From Massospora cicadina (Eukaryota > Entomophthoromycota > Entomophthoromycetes > Entomophthorales > Entomophthoraceae): a DNA stretch of 64,000 bases. The stretch is taken from positions 62,001 through 126,000 of the forward strand of contig JAKSZP010004186.1 in assembly GCA_022478985.1 (NCBI GenBank). The letters run 5' to 3'. The stretch's first letter is position 1. Every line of letters starts with the position of its first letter. The notes beneath the pieces are model-generated. The model worked only from the letters and a program-made list of their open reading frames with translations. It was not told the origin of the DNA and did no database searches. Both the position numbers and the translations under genes were made by a program. Positions 1-12,679 of this stretch are shown in pieces.

Positions 1-150
1 TTCTAAATTTGACCTGTATATTTCTTATGTTTGCTCATATAAAATTGAAAAAATAAACCAATTTGAATGATCTATTTTTCAGCGAAAGTGAATGACTCAC
101 TTAGGTCCTATCCCAATTTTGTTAAGATTAGCCTAGTATCCGACCAGAAA
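1..150 (-). repeat. dispersed repeat copy R1 (inverted relative to 49808-49972)
   Basis: Read on the minus strand, this segment matches 49808-49972 with many substitutions. Shared blocks include AAAATGGGACCTAAGT-like, ATCATCCAAATTGG-like and GCAAAC...ACAGGTCAAA-like stretches in the same order. It is cut by the window edge. No coding potential is visible. The family is unknown; the GTTATGCGCAAACAAACA-type tail resembles ends seen in some eukaryotic transposons, but I cannot assign it. Confidence 0.6.
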
Positions 151-740
151 TTTATTATTTTTAATGAAATTCAAAGATTAAAGGCGGTTAAAAGTCTATT
201 TTTTTGTCAGATAAACCTAGTTCTGACATTTGGATATTAATAACTTTATATCAACTTTGTATAAAAACAACACTTCTGTGAGGACTGGTAAATCCATCTG
301 GTAAAAGAAAAATCTGAATCATGGCACATTAGAGAATTGCAAGCTTAGTATCATAAATGGGATCCAATCTATATTCTGATTATAAAGTCATTAATGATTG
401 TATTTGTGGCAATTTAGATTAGCCATTGTCATGATGTTATGATCACACTATTAAGTAGTACTCATTTATTTAGCTTTTTACCTGACTTCAAAAAAGAAGG
501 TCCTCAATTCAACCCTATAATTTTAAAGTATGATGTTATTTTGTGCTAACTGAAAGTTCACCAGACAGCTCCATTACCAGTTCCTGGAGCAATTTACAAA
601 TTAGATCAAAGAAAACAAGCTTTTAAAACATTTGGAAACAAATCATTCATTCATTTAATATATTTAGAACTTAGTCTGTTCATTGGTCTGTGAATCAAGA
701 GATTATTTTTAGATCATAAACCCAAAGTCTAGAATAGCAT
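151..740. other. AT-rich non-coding flank
   Basis: No convincing reading frame, RNA gene or repeat is visible between the edge repeat and the first LTR. Base composition is like the surrounding transposon-derived DNA, so this is probably decayed repeat. Confidence 0.5.
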
Positions 741-1932
741 TGTTGGGATTTTGATATGCCCACACTATCCAGCTTAATCAACTATAATTTATCTTCTTGT
801 CCACTAGGGGATTAATCCCACTAGTGGATGTGGGAGTTAGCAATTATGTAAAATAACTATTATTTGGAGTATTATTCTAAATGAATATTATGCAATTTTC
901 CAGGGTTGATCCATCATATCAGTATGCCAGATTTCTTAATCCTTGTTGGGGGTAATCACCAGCAATAAACAAGTGGTAAGGTTGTCATTTTTACTTTTAA
1001 TAACTTAATTACCTTTTAGGAGTCAATTGGGCTTAGTCCTAATTATCTAAGAGGTTTATTTTTGCTGGGTGAGTAATGCCACATGTGGTAAAGCAACTTT
1101 ATATTAACCCTTTTTCAGGATCAAGACATGCTGTTTATGGGTAAGAGTCCCAATATCTAAGCAGGATGTCACCTAATAGGGGTAACTCAATGAGAACTGA
1201 GCAAAGGCGTTGGGACATGTTCTTTTTTCAACTCAGAAGAGTTGCATTGAGAGGTGGTGGTAGAATCCACTTAGAACTGATAAGGGAGATTACTAGTTTT
1301 GAGACCCTGAAGTTTAATTCATCAGCCACAGCTACCATTTCCAAATGGGGCGCCAACTAAAGAGTTAAGCGCTGAATTCCTTTATTGAAACCCATGGTTT
1401 TTTAATAATAAAGCAGATAAGAAAAACAAAAACACTTTATAGTTATACCGTTTTGCTCTTGTGATTAGAGTTTTCTGAAGGGCAAGAAGATCCTTTGTCT
1501 ATATTAATGTTAACTCTGCAGACATACATGATGAAAAGGAAGAAGAACCACTGAACCTAATCCTAGTTTATGTTCTACAGAAGTGACACTAAGAACCTAT
1601 AGACTTGAGCTGAGGTTAAGTTCTACCAAAGAGGGAAGAAGTCCCTAAAAATATTCCAGAATACCATAGAATAGGACAAGCGTTAGGTTGGCGTTGGACC
1701 TAATAATCATCTTTCCTAAAAGAAGCCCAACTAGAGTGTCGTCTTTATACTATTACTGCGCCATATAATTTTTATCAACAATTTCAACAACGTACATATA
1801 AGGAACCTGTGCAGCTGAACAAGGGTGCTGAAAAGAGTTATTATTTAAAGATTAAATTTATCTTGTACATTTAACTTGTGGCGCTCACCCCAAAAGAAGA
1901 CTTGAGTAGCCACCAATTCCCAAATTTTAACA
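741..1932 (+). repeat. 5' LTR of Gypsy-1
   Basis: 1,192-bp LTR starting TGTTGGG and ending AACA. It aligns nearly colinearly with 8065-9255. A short open frame at 1166-1360 is only a chance frame inside the LTR; the matching part of the other LTR does not preserve it as a gene. Confidence 0.93.
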
Positions 1933-1934
1933 TT

Positions 1935-1951
1935 TGGTGCTCACTACAGGG
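1935..1951 (+). other. primer binding site of Gypsy-1
   Basis: TGGTGCTCACTACAGGG lies 2 nt after the LTR end. TGG is the complement of the CCA end of a tRNA. The same motif lies after the 5' LTRs of Gypsy-3 (33341) and Gypsy-4 (41121), which supports a functional site, presumably for one tRNA species. Confidence 0.85.
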
Positions 1952-1989
1952 GGTAGTTTAAGCTCTAAGCTAATTCTAAAAAAGAAGAT

Positions 1990-3290
1990 CGTTTCAACAA
2001 TGTCTTATTAGAACAAATTACAAAAGTTTGGGACTGAACTAGAAACCATCAACAAGAACGCGCTCAACTCAGCATCACTGGACAATTTCGCTGCATTGAA
2101 AATATGGTTGACAAAGGCCGAGGAAGAGGTTGAGCAGGCTGGGAAAATTAACAATGACCTCTATGGAAAGGTCAATTCCTTAAAGCGCAAGGTGGGCGAA
2201 CTAATCAAAGGCTTATTTCAGAAGGCCAAGTGAGAAGCAGATCAAGAACAAATATGCTGGATCACTGAAGAAATAGTTCAATTATTGAAATGCATAGAAA
2301 AACTGGAGAATCACCAATGTGATTGCACACAAGTAGATGCAGAAGAAGCTGACAAAAAATCACATAAAACTCCAATTGGGAGGATTCAACCACATAGAAA
2401 TATGCCTGGATCATTTGAAGCAATTTTGGAAATGTCCCCTAAAGTTACTCCTATGGTCAATCAAGTTATCAAACAGGAATTCCCTACCAGTGGAACCACA
2501 GATGAATTTCAGAGCACACCAAAATTACCCACGTTATATCAGGATAATTCCCTGCATTTTCCAATTATTTGAAATGATGATGTTTGGATACAGTAACTGA
2601 CTAAAGGCAGTGACCTTCATGAACTTCCTGAACACCAATTGTCAGAATCTGGTGGTAACCCATCTAAAATGAGGACAATTGGCATTACAATGAGGCCAAG
2701 GAAGCCATTATGTTAGAATTTGGAAGCCCTACATGGATGTCTAATCACAAGAAGGTTATTGATGGGCATCCAAACCTTAAAGCTATGACTTTAGCAGGTT
2801 TCATGGACCAACTCTACCAGGAATTATAGATCGTGTCCAGTGCAAAGGTGCTAACATATTTTAATATAAATCGATGCAAGCAGCGTTTTGGTTCTAGCAA
2901 AAATTGCACTGAACCACAGCTTCAGCACTAGTGAACCAGATGTCCACATCTCTGATGGTGGATCATCTAAAATTGATTGGAGCGACCTTTGTAGTGCCAA
3001 ACCAAGCCTCCAAAGTTATCCAAACTTGAGCCCTAAAATACTTTAAAGTTTGCTGAGGCATATAAGGAGCAAAAAATTGAGTTGTGACTAGGAACAAACC
3101 CGCAGTACAAATAATGAGTGGACAAAACACAGATCTGCCGCCACCAATGTGGAATACCTGGTCATATAATTTCTCAATGCTGGAGCAAGAATCCAAGGAG
3201 CAAGTCACTTTAATCAGGTGAAAGAGAATGAAATCAGTCCAGAATTGGGAAAAAGGGTCCACAGTCTAGAATAGGAATAATCTGGCGCCG
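1990..3290 (+). pseudogene. Gypsy-1 gag relic with zinc knuckle
   Basis: This is the gag region between the primer binding site and pol. The intact clue is a retroviral-type zinc knuckle at 3139-3180, reading x-H-Q-C-G-I-P-G-H-I-I-S-Q-C, with the C-H-C spacing of CX2CX4HX4C. The first cysteine is an arginine codon (CGC), so the knuckle is broken. Upstream frames (2285-2572) are Lys/Glu-rich, as expected for the coiled part of Gag. Several in-frame stops and shifts mean no full Gag can be made. The role of Gag, packaging element RNA in virus-like particles, is inferred from the family. Confidence 0.75.
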
Positions 3291-6200
3291 TGGACAAACC
3301 TGTTTTTCCCAACATACTGAAAGATAATACAGCTATTTATGACCTATTTGTGTATGATGAAACAACCAACTTACTATATCAGGTTGTTAATTTGGATTTG
3401 AAAGCCAAAACTTGAGCCATAGTGAAGGGGATCAACCCCAAAATTGTTAAGGAAATGGCTCAACCATACACTTGTCAACTAGCAGAAAAGATTAAATTTA
3501 CTGAGAAACCAGATGAGTTACTCAAGACAAGACTAGATGGTGCAAACATATCTCTACCCTTAAGCCTGATCAAAGAATCTTTGCTTAATTCATCTATGCA
3601 ACTAATTCACACTCTTTACTTGGCAAAAAATACACTTTTTACTCAGATAACTCCCTATTACAATACTCTGATGTTTCTATATGGATATAATAGTCAACTG
3701 AGTGAGAGTGTAGGCGATAATCAACAGTGGAGTTCCCATCAACATCATTTTTGACCAAATTGGTAAAACAAATGAGGATATAGTGGATCAAGAACACCAG
3801 AAGAAATACAGAATGTCTGAACCAGATATTACATATCCTGTGGAGTCTATACTGTGCTGCCACTCCGGTTCAGATTGCTTGTGGTATCAGCTACCACCAT
3901 CTTGTTTAGCGAATCAGAATTATAATATAATATCAGGACGGAATTCCTGATGAAGTATGAAGTGAAATGTTATTTTAAGAAGACCGTCTTTCATTTTTGG
4001 GATAACCCTGCCCTTGGTATATTAGCAGGAAGGAGAACTACCGCTGAATAATAAGAACAAATATGTAAGCTTGATTCACAATGTCAGTATTGTCCTTATC
4101 CCATATAAGTTGTTTGGGAGAAACAGAGGGAAATGTCAAAGGAGATCCTAGAAAATCATTTGATCTCTTGAGAACAAAAACGATGAATAATATACTAATA
4201 GGAATGTAAGTTATTGTATAAACAGAGTTCACTATTGATATCCCAGAGCAGTTATATAAAGAAGTTGTCAGCCAAAGGAGGAAATCAAGAATTGAGCCAT
4301 GGGTAGCAATGGGGATTATTATTCTGGGACCCAGAAAAAAGTGTGCTACTGGCTAATCTGGGAGTGAAACTGATGAATCTAGAGAAAAATTAAGTCATTG
4401 CATTTCTACATTAAATCCTGAGGGCAGAGATCAGTAAATATTATGATTCTGAAATGTTAACTGAGATGTGATTACCAGTGAAGCTGCCAAAGGCGCCAAC
4501 AATATAGTCAAAATGAGAGCAGCTGGCTGAACTATCAGAGCAGCAATAAGAAGATGTGCTCCAATTATTTATGAAATATTAGGAGATATTTGCCCAAGAT
4601 GACCATGAACTGGGATGCGCAAAAAATGTAATCCAAAAAGTTGACACTGGGGAATATTCACCAATAAGTATGAGACTGGTACGCCAGTCTAAAGCTGCTG
4701 AAGATGTGATCAGCGAAGAAATCAGCAAGCTAGTTGAGCATGGCTCCTCTTTCCAACATTGAGATATGGGTGATTACAATCCTCATTATAAAAAAGGAGG
4801 ATGGATCATATTGAGTAGTGATCAATTATCACCAATTGAACAAAAGCACTAAAAAGGAATCTTATCCACTTCTGAGGATTGATGACATGCTTGATTACCT
4901 AGGGAATGCAAAACAGTTTTTGGAAATGGTTTATTTCAGGATATTGGTAAATCGATTTACAAGAAGATCAGAAGAAATGTGCAAATTTTACTGTACAGGG
5001 ACTCTATCAGACTACCCAATTTCACCAGGGATTATGCAACATGCCGGCGATGTTCCAGAGGGCAATGGACTCTATCCTCAGCGATTTGAAGCTATCCTAC
5101 GTTTTAGTATATCTGGATGATACCAATGTATTCAGTAGGACCTTCACAGACCATTTATAGTACTTAAAAGAAATGTTAAAGCGCCTGGTGACAGCGAACT
5201 TGATGATCAAGCTGAGTAAGTGTCATTTCTTCAAGAAAGAGCTTATGTAATTGGGGTTTGTGATAAACATCAGCGGGCTGCAACCCCAGAAGAAGATTAT
5301 GGAAATTAATAATATTTTAATCTTAAAGAGCATTTGGGAATCCAAGTATTTCTTGGGATGTTTGGCTACTATCACATTATTTTGAAGGATTTCTCTAGAA
5401 TCATGGATCCTTTATTCCACTTATTGAAGGATCTGAAAAAAAGGATTTGTGTGGAACGATGAAGCTTAAGAGTCATTCGTTGACTTACGCCAATATTTGA
5501 TGACCAGTCCTGTCTTGAAGTACCCAAATTTAAATTGGAAATTTATCACTCAAACTGATGCTTTGTTAATAACAATTGGTGCCATTTTGAGTCAAGTGGG
5601 TGAAGAAGTAGAAGAATATCCAATGGCCTATGTGGGAAGGACACTAAAGCCAGCAAAGAGAAAGTATACCATGATGAAGCGCAAATGTCTCATAGTGATC
5701 TATACATGAAAACAATTATGAGTGTATATTTATGGAACACACTTTAAAGTGGTGATCAACCACTTATCTTTACGCTGGCTCCATAACCTAAAAGAACCAG
5801 AAAGGCAATTGGTCCAATGGATTTTAAAATTGCAAACATACAGTTTTGAGATAATACACCAGTTTGGAGCAGCACATCAAAATGCTGATGGTTTGTCAAT
5901 ATTACCTGCTGTCCAAATTGTCTATTATCATGTGGATGAGTTATTCCAAAGGATGATTGAAGTTAATATTTGGAATGAGCCCCAAGAAATATAAGGTGCA
6001 CTAAAGAAAGTGATGGAAAACACCGAGATTAAAGTGGACTAATATACAAAATGATTGACAGAAACGATTTTTAAACCTAAAGACATCATAATGAGCGAAA
6101 TTATTTGAGCCACACCTAAAGTCATTGGCCATGGTGGCCTAAGGAAAAGAATGGAAATATTTGCCAGTAATACTAAGAATTGATCAACTATGATGTTACT

Positions 6201-7080
6201 AAGTACCTGGCCTGTTGTGTGGAATGCCAGCTCCACAAGCCTCATAAGAATTTAACAGGATACAGGCTATTACGCCCTGGACTTTCATAGCACACTGTGT
6301 CAATAGACGTGATAGAACCCTGAGTATAAGTACAGGAGGAGCGAAATACATCATAGTGGAAATAGACCATCTGACTTGATGGGTGGAAACCAAAGCCTTG
6401 AGCAAAGTGGATGCTTCAAGGTTGGTGAGATTCAACTTGGATCAAGTTGTGTACTGGCATGGATGACCTAAAGTTTTATTAAGTGACTATGTAATCAATT
6501 TAACCTCCTATGTGATCCTGAGGCTAAACAAATTGATGGGAATTTAAGGAGTGGTATCAGTTCCATATCATCCAGAAACAAACAGAATGATGGAACAAGT
6601 TAATAGAATGCTAGCTGTGACACTAAGAAAATTGGTCGTGGGGGAAACTTCTACCTGGGAACTTACCTAAGTTTGGTTACCTTCGCCTACAATATAGTCA
6701 TCATATGGTGACAGGAAAACACCATTCAAAATACTATACAGATGCAGGGCAGAATTACCGCAGATTTTGTATTCTGCTATAGAGCCAGTATAAGGGATGA
6801 GTATTGAACAATACCTGAACTGAATTTCAATTATTACCCTGAACTGCAATTGCAGGCGTTTGATACCACTTTAAAAAGATTAAATTGAAGTCAGCGGATG
6901 ACAAGAATTGATCAGCGATACAAGAGTACCATGTGGGGGAAAGGGAAGCCTAATGTGACACCTATGGTTTTGGAAAAAAGAAATAATCTGAATATATTTG
7001 TGGTCAGGTCTTCTTGTGGTGATCACCAAGTTGGCGACTAATGTCTATACATTTAAAAACCTCACAGATGGTCATATAGT
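3291..7080 (+). pseudogene. Gypsy-1 pol relic (RT, RNase H, integrase)
   Basis: Reverse transcriptase lies at about 4640-5420. The block at 4818-4930 has the Gypsy pattern N-Y-x-Q-L-N-K-x-T-x-K-x-x-Y-P-L-x-R-I-D-D, and the catalytic Y-L-D-D is intact at 5110-5121, in a different frame from the upstream block. RNase H lies at about 5490-5994, with T-Q-T-D-A, an E/K-rich middle and the end motif H-Q-N-A-D-G-L-S. Integrase relics follow from about 6000 to 7000, including a C-x2-C-x4-H zinc-finger-like stretch near 6205-6240 and H-P-E-T-N near 6570. Stops and frameshifts are frequent throughout. A protease could not be located with confidence between 3291 and 4500. Confidence 0.85.
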
Positions 7081-7139
7081 TAACTGGGCCCATAATAAAT
7101 TCCTCAAGTATTAGATCTAGGGATAAATATGTTGCAATG

Positions 7140-7390
7140 TTCCCAAAGGACCACTGAGCCACTAAAAATAGGTTGAATCCTGGTTTTGGTCAATTACCAA
7201 GAGTGGAACGCTGAACCAAGATAGTTGGTCAAGTCCCAGAAGGGGACCGCTGAACCATGAGAGGTGGTTGAGTTTTAAAAATAGACCTTTGAAACACAAT
7301 AGTGGTTAAGTTCAAAAATGAACCGCTAAACCAAATTAGAGGAAATGAAAAGATGGACCTCTGAACCTACTTATAGGTTAAGTCTCAGTG
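7140..7390 (+). repeat. degenerate short tandem repeats in the Gypsy-1 spacer
   Basis: About six copies of a unit anchored on GGACCGCTGAACCA-like sequence begin near 7148, 7202, 7242, 7282, 7318 and 7353, spaced 35-54 nt. They lie between integrase and the 3' LTR and have no coding sense. Similar ACTGAACCTAAT text occurs inside the LTR (about 1550), so the array may derive from LTR sequence. Confidence 0.65.
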
Positions 7391-8064
7391 TAAAAAAGAG
7401 TAAAAATAACATAAGGAAATTTACAAAAAATAACACAAGACAAAAATCTTAAGGAATAATTATATAATAATATAAAAATGTATTAAATATCATTTTTATT
7501 AATAAGCATCAAAAAGCATCTGGTGATGTCCCCTTATGCTATTGGAAGGACAAACTCAGGTTGAAATTGGGTCCACCGCAAGTAGTCCCAAGGCGCTGAA
7601 AGAAGAAAGTATATTAATAGAATCAACATAGGTAGGAACTGGATTCTCTGGGAGTAGTCCCTAGGAAGAGATCTGATCTGATTAAAAATGGAAAGCAAAG
7701 CCTAGGGAAATACAGAGAAAAAGAGATCAGAGAAGCCACCTGAGAAGATCCTTCAATTGAAAAAGTGTCATATAACCCTGACCTTAGAGGAAAACAGGCT
7801 ATCAAGAGCTTTTATCAGCAAGAACACCTGAACTAGGCTGGCATGGCATGTGGCCATGGGAACTGCGCTCTGCGGAGGCAGCAGTGAAGAGGACATGGAA
7901 TGGGAATGCTCTAAGAAGAAGGATAACCAAATATGCATTGAGCAAGGAAATGAGATGGAACTAGATAATTCCACTCTAAATTATGCTGGAGGACTCATTC
8001 ATAATTTAAGCAGCGTATACCCCAGAAGAGCTTTATTGCTGGGTAAACTAGTCAAGTGGGGATG
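7391..8064 (+). other. 3' spacer of Gypsy-1
   Basis: Non-coding spacer between the repeat array and the 3' LTR. An 83-codon open frame at 7850-8101 runs into the LTR, has no recognisable motif and I do not call it a gene. The purine-rich tract at about 8055-8064 is the likely plus-strand primer. Confidence 0.55.
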
Positions 8065-9255
8065 TGTTGGGATTTCAATATACTCAAATTACCCAGCTTA
8101 ATTGACTATAATTATCTGCATGTCCACTAGGGGATTAATCCCGCTAGTGAAAGTGGTATGTAACAAATATATAAAATAACTATTATTTGAAGTATTGTCC
8201 TAAATGAATATTGGGTAATTTTCCAGGGTAGATCCATAGTATCAGTATGCCAGATTTCTTAATCATCATAAGGTGATCCCTAACAATAAGCAAGTAATTA
8301 GGTTGTCAATTATACTTTTGATAACTTAATTAACTTTTAGGAGTCATTTGGGCTTAGTCCTAATTATCTGAGGGGCTTATGAGTTGCTGGGTGAGTAATG
8401 CCGCCTGTGGTAAAACAATTTTCAAGTTAACCTTTCAGGATCACAACATGCTGTTTATGGTTAAGAGTCCCAATATCTAAGCAGGATGTTACCTAATAGG
8501 GGTAACTCAATGAGAGTTAAGCAAAGGCGTTGGGACATGTTCTTTTTCTCAACTCAGAAGAGTTGCATTGAGAGGTGGTAGTAGAATCCACTTAGAACTG
8601 ATAAGGGAGATTACTAGTTTTGAGACCCTGAAGTTTAATTCATCAGCCACAGCTACCATTTCCAAATGGGGCCCCAACCAAAGAGTTAAGCGCTGTATTC
8701 CTTTATTGAATCCCATGGTTTTTTAATAATAAAGCATATAAGAAAAACAAAAACACTTTATAATTTTTATACTGTTTTGCTCTTGTGATTAGAGTTTTTT
8801 GAAGGACAAAAAGATTCTTTGTCTTTATTACTGTTATCTCCGCAGACATACATGACGAGAAGGAAGAAGAACAATAGAACCTAATCCTAGTTTATGTTCT
8901 ACAGAAGTGACATGAAGAACCTATGAACCTGAGCTGAGGTTAAGTCTAACAAAGAGGGAATATGTCCCTAAAAATATTCCGGAATACCATTCAAGATTAG
9001 GACAAGCACAAGGTTGGAGTTTGACCAAATAATCACTTTGCCAAAATAAGCCTAAACTAGATTGTAGTATCTATACTATAACTGCGCCATATAATTTATT
9101 ATCAAAAGTTAACAACTTACATACAAGGAGCCTTTGCAGTTGAACAAGGGAGCTGAAGTGAGTTACTATCAGAAAAAAGTAACAAATTCCAAACGTTTGA
9201 TTTTTGGTGCTCATTCTAGAAGAGGAAGTTGAGTGCTCAGCTCCCAGTTTTAACA
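8065..9255 (+). repeat. 3' LTR of Gypsy-1
   Basis: 1,191-bp LTR matching 741-1932. Differences seen by eye are scattered substitutions and a few single-base indels, giving moderate divergence and so an old but not ancient insertion. Confidence 0.93.
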
Positions 9256-9294
9256 ATTATCATCTGATAAAGTACAATATTATAATTTCAGTCT

Positions 9295-10455
9295 CACATT
9301 GTCAGGCAAACAGCAAGTTGTTTATAGGCTGACCTGCCAGTTCAAGTGCTGAAGCACCCAAACGCCAAGCCTGAATGCCAGTGGCACTGCTGCTGGTATG
9401 ACGGTTATGAAACCAGTGAGGAGTTTCGTCACTAAGAGGCCATGAGCCATTGATGTGTATAGGAACTGAACAAAGAACCAGGTGAACATGGTCATGGGCC
9501 CCATGGGTTGGGGAATTATAGGCGGAAAGGGAGGTATAGATTTGAACGTAATAAAAACTGGAATTGGGTATAAGGGTTTTTATTAAAAGTTAAATAAAGA
9601 AAATTGACCAACAATTTTCTCAGTGCAAAGCAACTGATTAAATAGTGTTCAATTTGGCAGTAGGTCAAAGCAGGGATTGGGGCCCTCAAATTTGACCTAA
9701 CCTGGCGAATTTTTGGAGGATGAGGGATTAACTTTTAATATGAACTTACATCACTGGATTTTGTGGCAGGCCAAGTCACTATCAGTTTGTCTGCGTTTGC
9801 CTGAACCAAAGCTCTACTACATTTTTGTCAGTTAGCGTGACGGCATCTGACTTAACAGGCAATGGGAATCCTCAGGGCCACCCCACATAGGAATGGTACC
9901 AATAAGTTGGAAACAGGTTTGGTACCAACCTGCCCATGCCCGGTCATGAGGCGTTTGTTTGACCAAATGAGTTACATTGGGTACTAACCCCAATTCTGAT
10001 GGTGATATCTGCTTATCAGGGGTTTGTCCCTGATGATTTTGAGGGGAGTTTGGCATTGGTGATCATACTGGTCGATGGCTTGATGCCATTGGCAATTCTG
10101 GCTGAATATTCAATTTTTGTCCTTTTCCAACTTAGTTTTCTGCTTGTCGGGCTCTATTCCCATTTATTTCAAACATTTTTGGCTTTGATTCTGAGGATTC
10201 AACGCCATTGGTGTTATAGAGTCCCTCCCACTTGTGAGGAAAGCGATTATCAATAATTTTGGTGCAGATTTCTTCAATTCATCGGACTAGTTCAGCCTAG
10301 GCAAGCGTGGTAACTGGGATAGGAATCTTCAGAGGAAGCGCTGTTACCCAGTGCTCATCTACCACGTGGGCGAGGTCGCTCTGGATGATGAGGGGTACAG
10401 CCGCCCTCTTCAGACCCTTCTTAATTGGAAATGAAAAATTGCCCAATCCACACAA
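9295..10455 (+). repeat. unclassified repeat R2, copy A (inverted twin at 57045-58195)
   Basis: The minus strand of 57045-58195 aligns with this segment over more than 1.1 kb. Shared landmarks, in order, are GTCAGGCAAACAGCAAGT at the left, GGCACTGCTG-TGGTATGACGG, AAAATTGACCAACAATTTTCTCAGTG, TTTGACCTAACC, GGAAACAGGTT and ACGTGGGCGAGGTCGCTCTGGATGATGAGGGGTACAG near 10360-10400 (given here as related text, not identical in both). Several frames stay open for 60-85 codons, and the minus strand at 10297-10506 reads like a former protein. No family was recognised, and no terminal repeats or target duplication were seen. Confidence 0.75.
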
Positions 10456-10659
10456 AGGGGACGTTCCTGGACTTACACTAAAGTTTGTATACCAGTAATT
10501 AAACAATTCTCTTACTTTGCTTTAAGGAAGTTACTGTGTAGTTTTGACATGCATATGTTGTATGTCTTAGGATAAGTTCAAAATATGGGCAATAAAATGA
10601 TGTCATAGTGGAAAAACTCGAAAATTTGTAGTTGGCAGTTGAAAAAAGTCAGTATAAAA

Positions 10660-10800
10660 GTAACTAAAAAAACAAATGAATCAATAAAGTAAAAAAATAT
10701 TGTAGATGGCCATCATTAGTTTTAGTTCTTGATTAGACTAAGCAAATCAACTAAACAAGAAATCAAATTAAGATCTCTCTTTCTGCTTGGCATAACTTTC
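10660..10800 (+). repeat. satellite-like unit (TAGATGGCCATC family)
   Basis: One unit with the landmark GTAGATGGCCATC at 10702 followed by TTGATTAGACTAAGCAAATCAACTAAA-like sequence. Related units occur at 12680-12870 (same strand) and as a tandem array at 49341-49625 (opposite strand). Two of the three sites flank LINE ORF1 at 10862-12534, so the unit may be part of a LINE untranslated region. Confidence 0.5.
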
Positions 10801-10861
10801 TGAGCAAAATCACATGAATTAATAAAAGCAAATCATAATCGCCCATTGTAGTTTTGCTCTA

Positions 10862-12534
10862 ATGTCCTCAGATTCTCTGCCAGCTGCTCCAGTGTGGGGC
10901 AGTGGCAAAACTCCCCCTGCCATTTTCCGTCTGGTAGGAAAACATTCTTGGACTGGTTCACCCAGTCATTCCAAACCCATGGTACAATTTATTCCTCCAA
11001 AGGATCTTGATGTCCACCTTTCTTGTACCCAAGTGGTACCTCGCTGCCCCCTGGTGCTCCCCCAGAGCAACATGCGCTACAGCCTAAGGGTCAGTAATGG
11101 GAAACTATTCCCATACCATGACCAATCCATTATTAAAATGGCACAGGCGGTGATGAAACCCGCCAGATTCATAGATTTCTGCCCTTATAAGGGGTATTTA
11201 GACTTCAGCTTCACCTGTGAAGCTGATGCTGCCACTGCAGCAACTGTGCCCCTGGTATTCCAGGGCACCCCTCTCCCCACAACTTGGACCCATCTCCCAG
11301 AGGACACTACTTTGGTGGTACAGTTTGCTGGGTTGCCACCCACCTCCCCCCTGAAGTGCTCCACCAGGAGCTGATGGACGGTTTGGCAGCCTATGGCTCC
11401 AACCCCATCTTACAATTTGTGGTCCCAAATGGGGCCACAAGACTCGCTGGGCCTTGGGCATATGCCACAATCAGCCCTGAATTTAGTAAAATCGCCATGT
11501 CAATGCCCCCTTTCACCATTATTCCTTCAGTGCCTGACCATCTGTTTTGGGCCCGCGTCAAGGGTGGGCGGACGATCTGCCTGTCATGTTTTGAGTTGGA
11601 CCACTTAAAACACAAGTGCCCCACCTTAGCCACTTCTGACAGATTAATGACTCATCTGCCAACCTCCAATCTGCTACCCACCCTGTACAAGTTCCAGTAT
11701 CAGGCACAATCCTACCTCCCCCTTCCCCAAAATAGAAACGGCAGCTGCACCTGCAGCCACCAATCAACCTACTCCTCGCCCCAATGCCAAAAATGATTCC
11801 TCCAATCAAGCATCATATTGGATCCCATTTGATCCCATGCTTCCTTAAACAGGTCAACCAAATCTCAACCATACGCCAATTCCCCAATACAATTTAACCA
11901 AAACCCATGGGAGTTATTGGCTAAAATTTATAAATCAGGTAAGCTCATTGAAGAACCATCTTTGCAAATTGAGCAGTTTGTTAATGCAGAATGGGATGCC
12001 AAATACCCCCCTTGACTATATACCTCACACCCAAATGCTGAATCATTTTGAAGTAATCACCAGCTTGCAGTCAAAGCAGCTGCAACACCAGATCATCACC
12101 CCCTTCATAAAGCTGTCGCCAAATCAATGGCGATGCTCACAGGAGGAATTCCACCTCCTGTTATCCCCAAAACTCTTACTTAAAAGAGTAAAATCACAGT
12201 AAAACAGCTATACAAAATGCTAATGATGCTATCTAGAACGTGGCAACTATAGCACGGAACCCAAAAGCTAAAATTACCTGAACCAACATTGCCATGTTCA
12301 TTAAACTCCCAGATGCCCGCATTAAAGCTGAAAAAGCTTTAACCATATATCAGTGCCATTTACCTAGCTGGCAATTTTTATAAAATTCCAATTATTAGAG
12401 ATATTGAACCACATGCCGCAGATGCCCCAACGCCCTTACTGTCTGCTGTGACATGCACTCTACTATGGGAGGAAGAAGCTGCTGTGGAAGATGAGCCCCC
12501 TGACCCCCCCTCCCCTTCCACCATGGAGGAATAG
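10862..12534 (+). pseudogene. LINE ORF1 (Gag-like) relic with CCHC zinc knuckle
   Basis: A proline-rich, GC-richer reading frame starts at the ATG at 10862 and is open for 170 codons. It shifts frame near 11284-11374 and continues to 11796. The second block carries an intact CX2CX4HX4C zinc knuckle at 11578-11619 (C-L-S-C then F-E-L-D, H, L-K-H-K, C). Further frames at 11948-12202 and 12360-12534 continue the protein, ending in an acidic/proline tail and TAG at 12532-12534. This is the layout of ORF1 in fungal LINEs of the Tad1/L1-like group, which binds element RNA. No ORF2 follows on this strand, so the copy is 3'-incomplete or has been separated from it. At least two frameshifts make it a pseudogene. 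Confidence 0.7.
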
Positions 12535-12679
12535 GCAGTTTCCGCTGCCCACCTGGTTGGTTGTTTTTTTGAAGCGTTTCACTCAATCCACTCATTTGGG
12601 CGTTTTGTTTGAACCAATTAGCTACGTTAGTTTTTAGTTTAGTTTTAGTTTCAGTAATGTCCATCCCCTGATCAGCTTA

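Larger units (their letters stand above)
741..9255 (+). mobile_element. Gypsy-1, Ty3/Gypsy-type LTR retrotransposon (decayed)
   Basis: A pair of about 1.19-kb direct repeats (741-1932 and 8065-9255) starts TGTTGGGATTT and ends TTTTAACA, enclosing gag and pol relics in the order zinc knuckle, RT, RNase H, integrase. RT before integrase is the Gypsy order. A primer-binding-site-like motif follows the 5' LTR at 1935 and a purine-rich run (AAGTGGGGATG) precedes the 3' LTR. Flanking pentamers are AGCAT (736-740) and ATTAT (9256-9260), at best a decayed target duplication. The 8.5-kb length is large because about 1 kb of non-coding spacer lies between integrase and the 3' LTR. All frames are broken, so the element is not autonomous now. 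Confidence 0.92.

Noticed and set aside
1166..1360. Small gene of 64 codons
   Set aside because: It lies wholly in the Gypsy-1 5' LTR. The other LTR has the same region with a shifted frame.
10862..12534. Host zinc-finger gene
   Set aside because: The CX2CX4HX4C knuckle, proline-rich context and frameshifts fit a LINE ORF1, and the window contains other LINEs.
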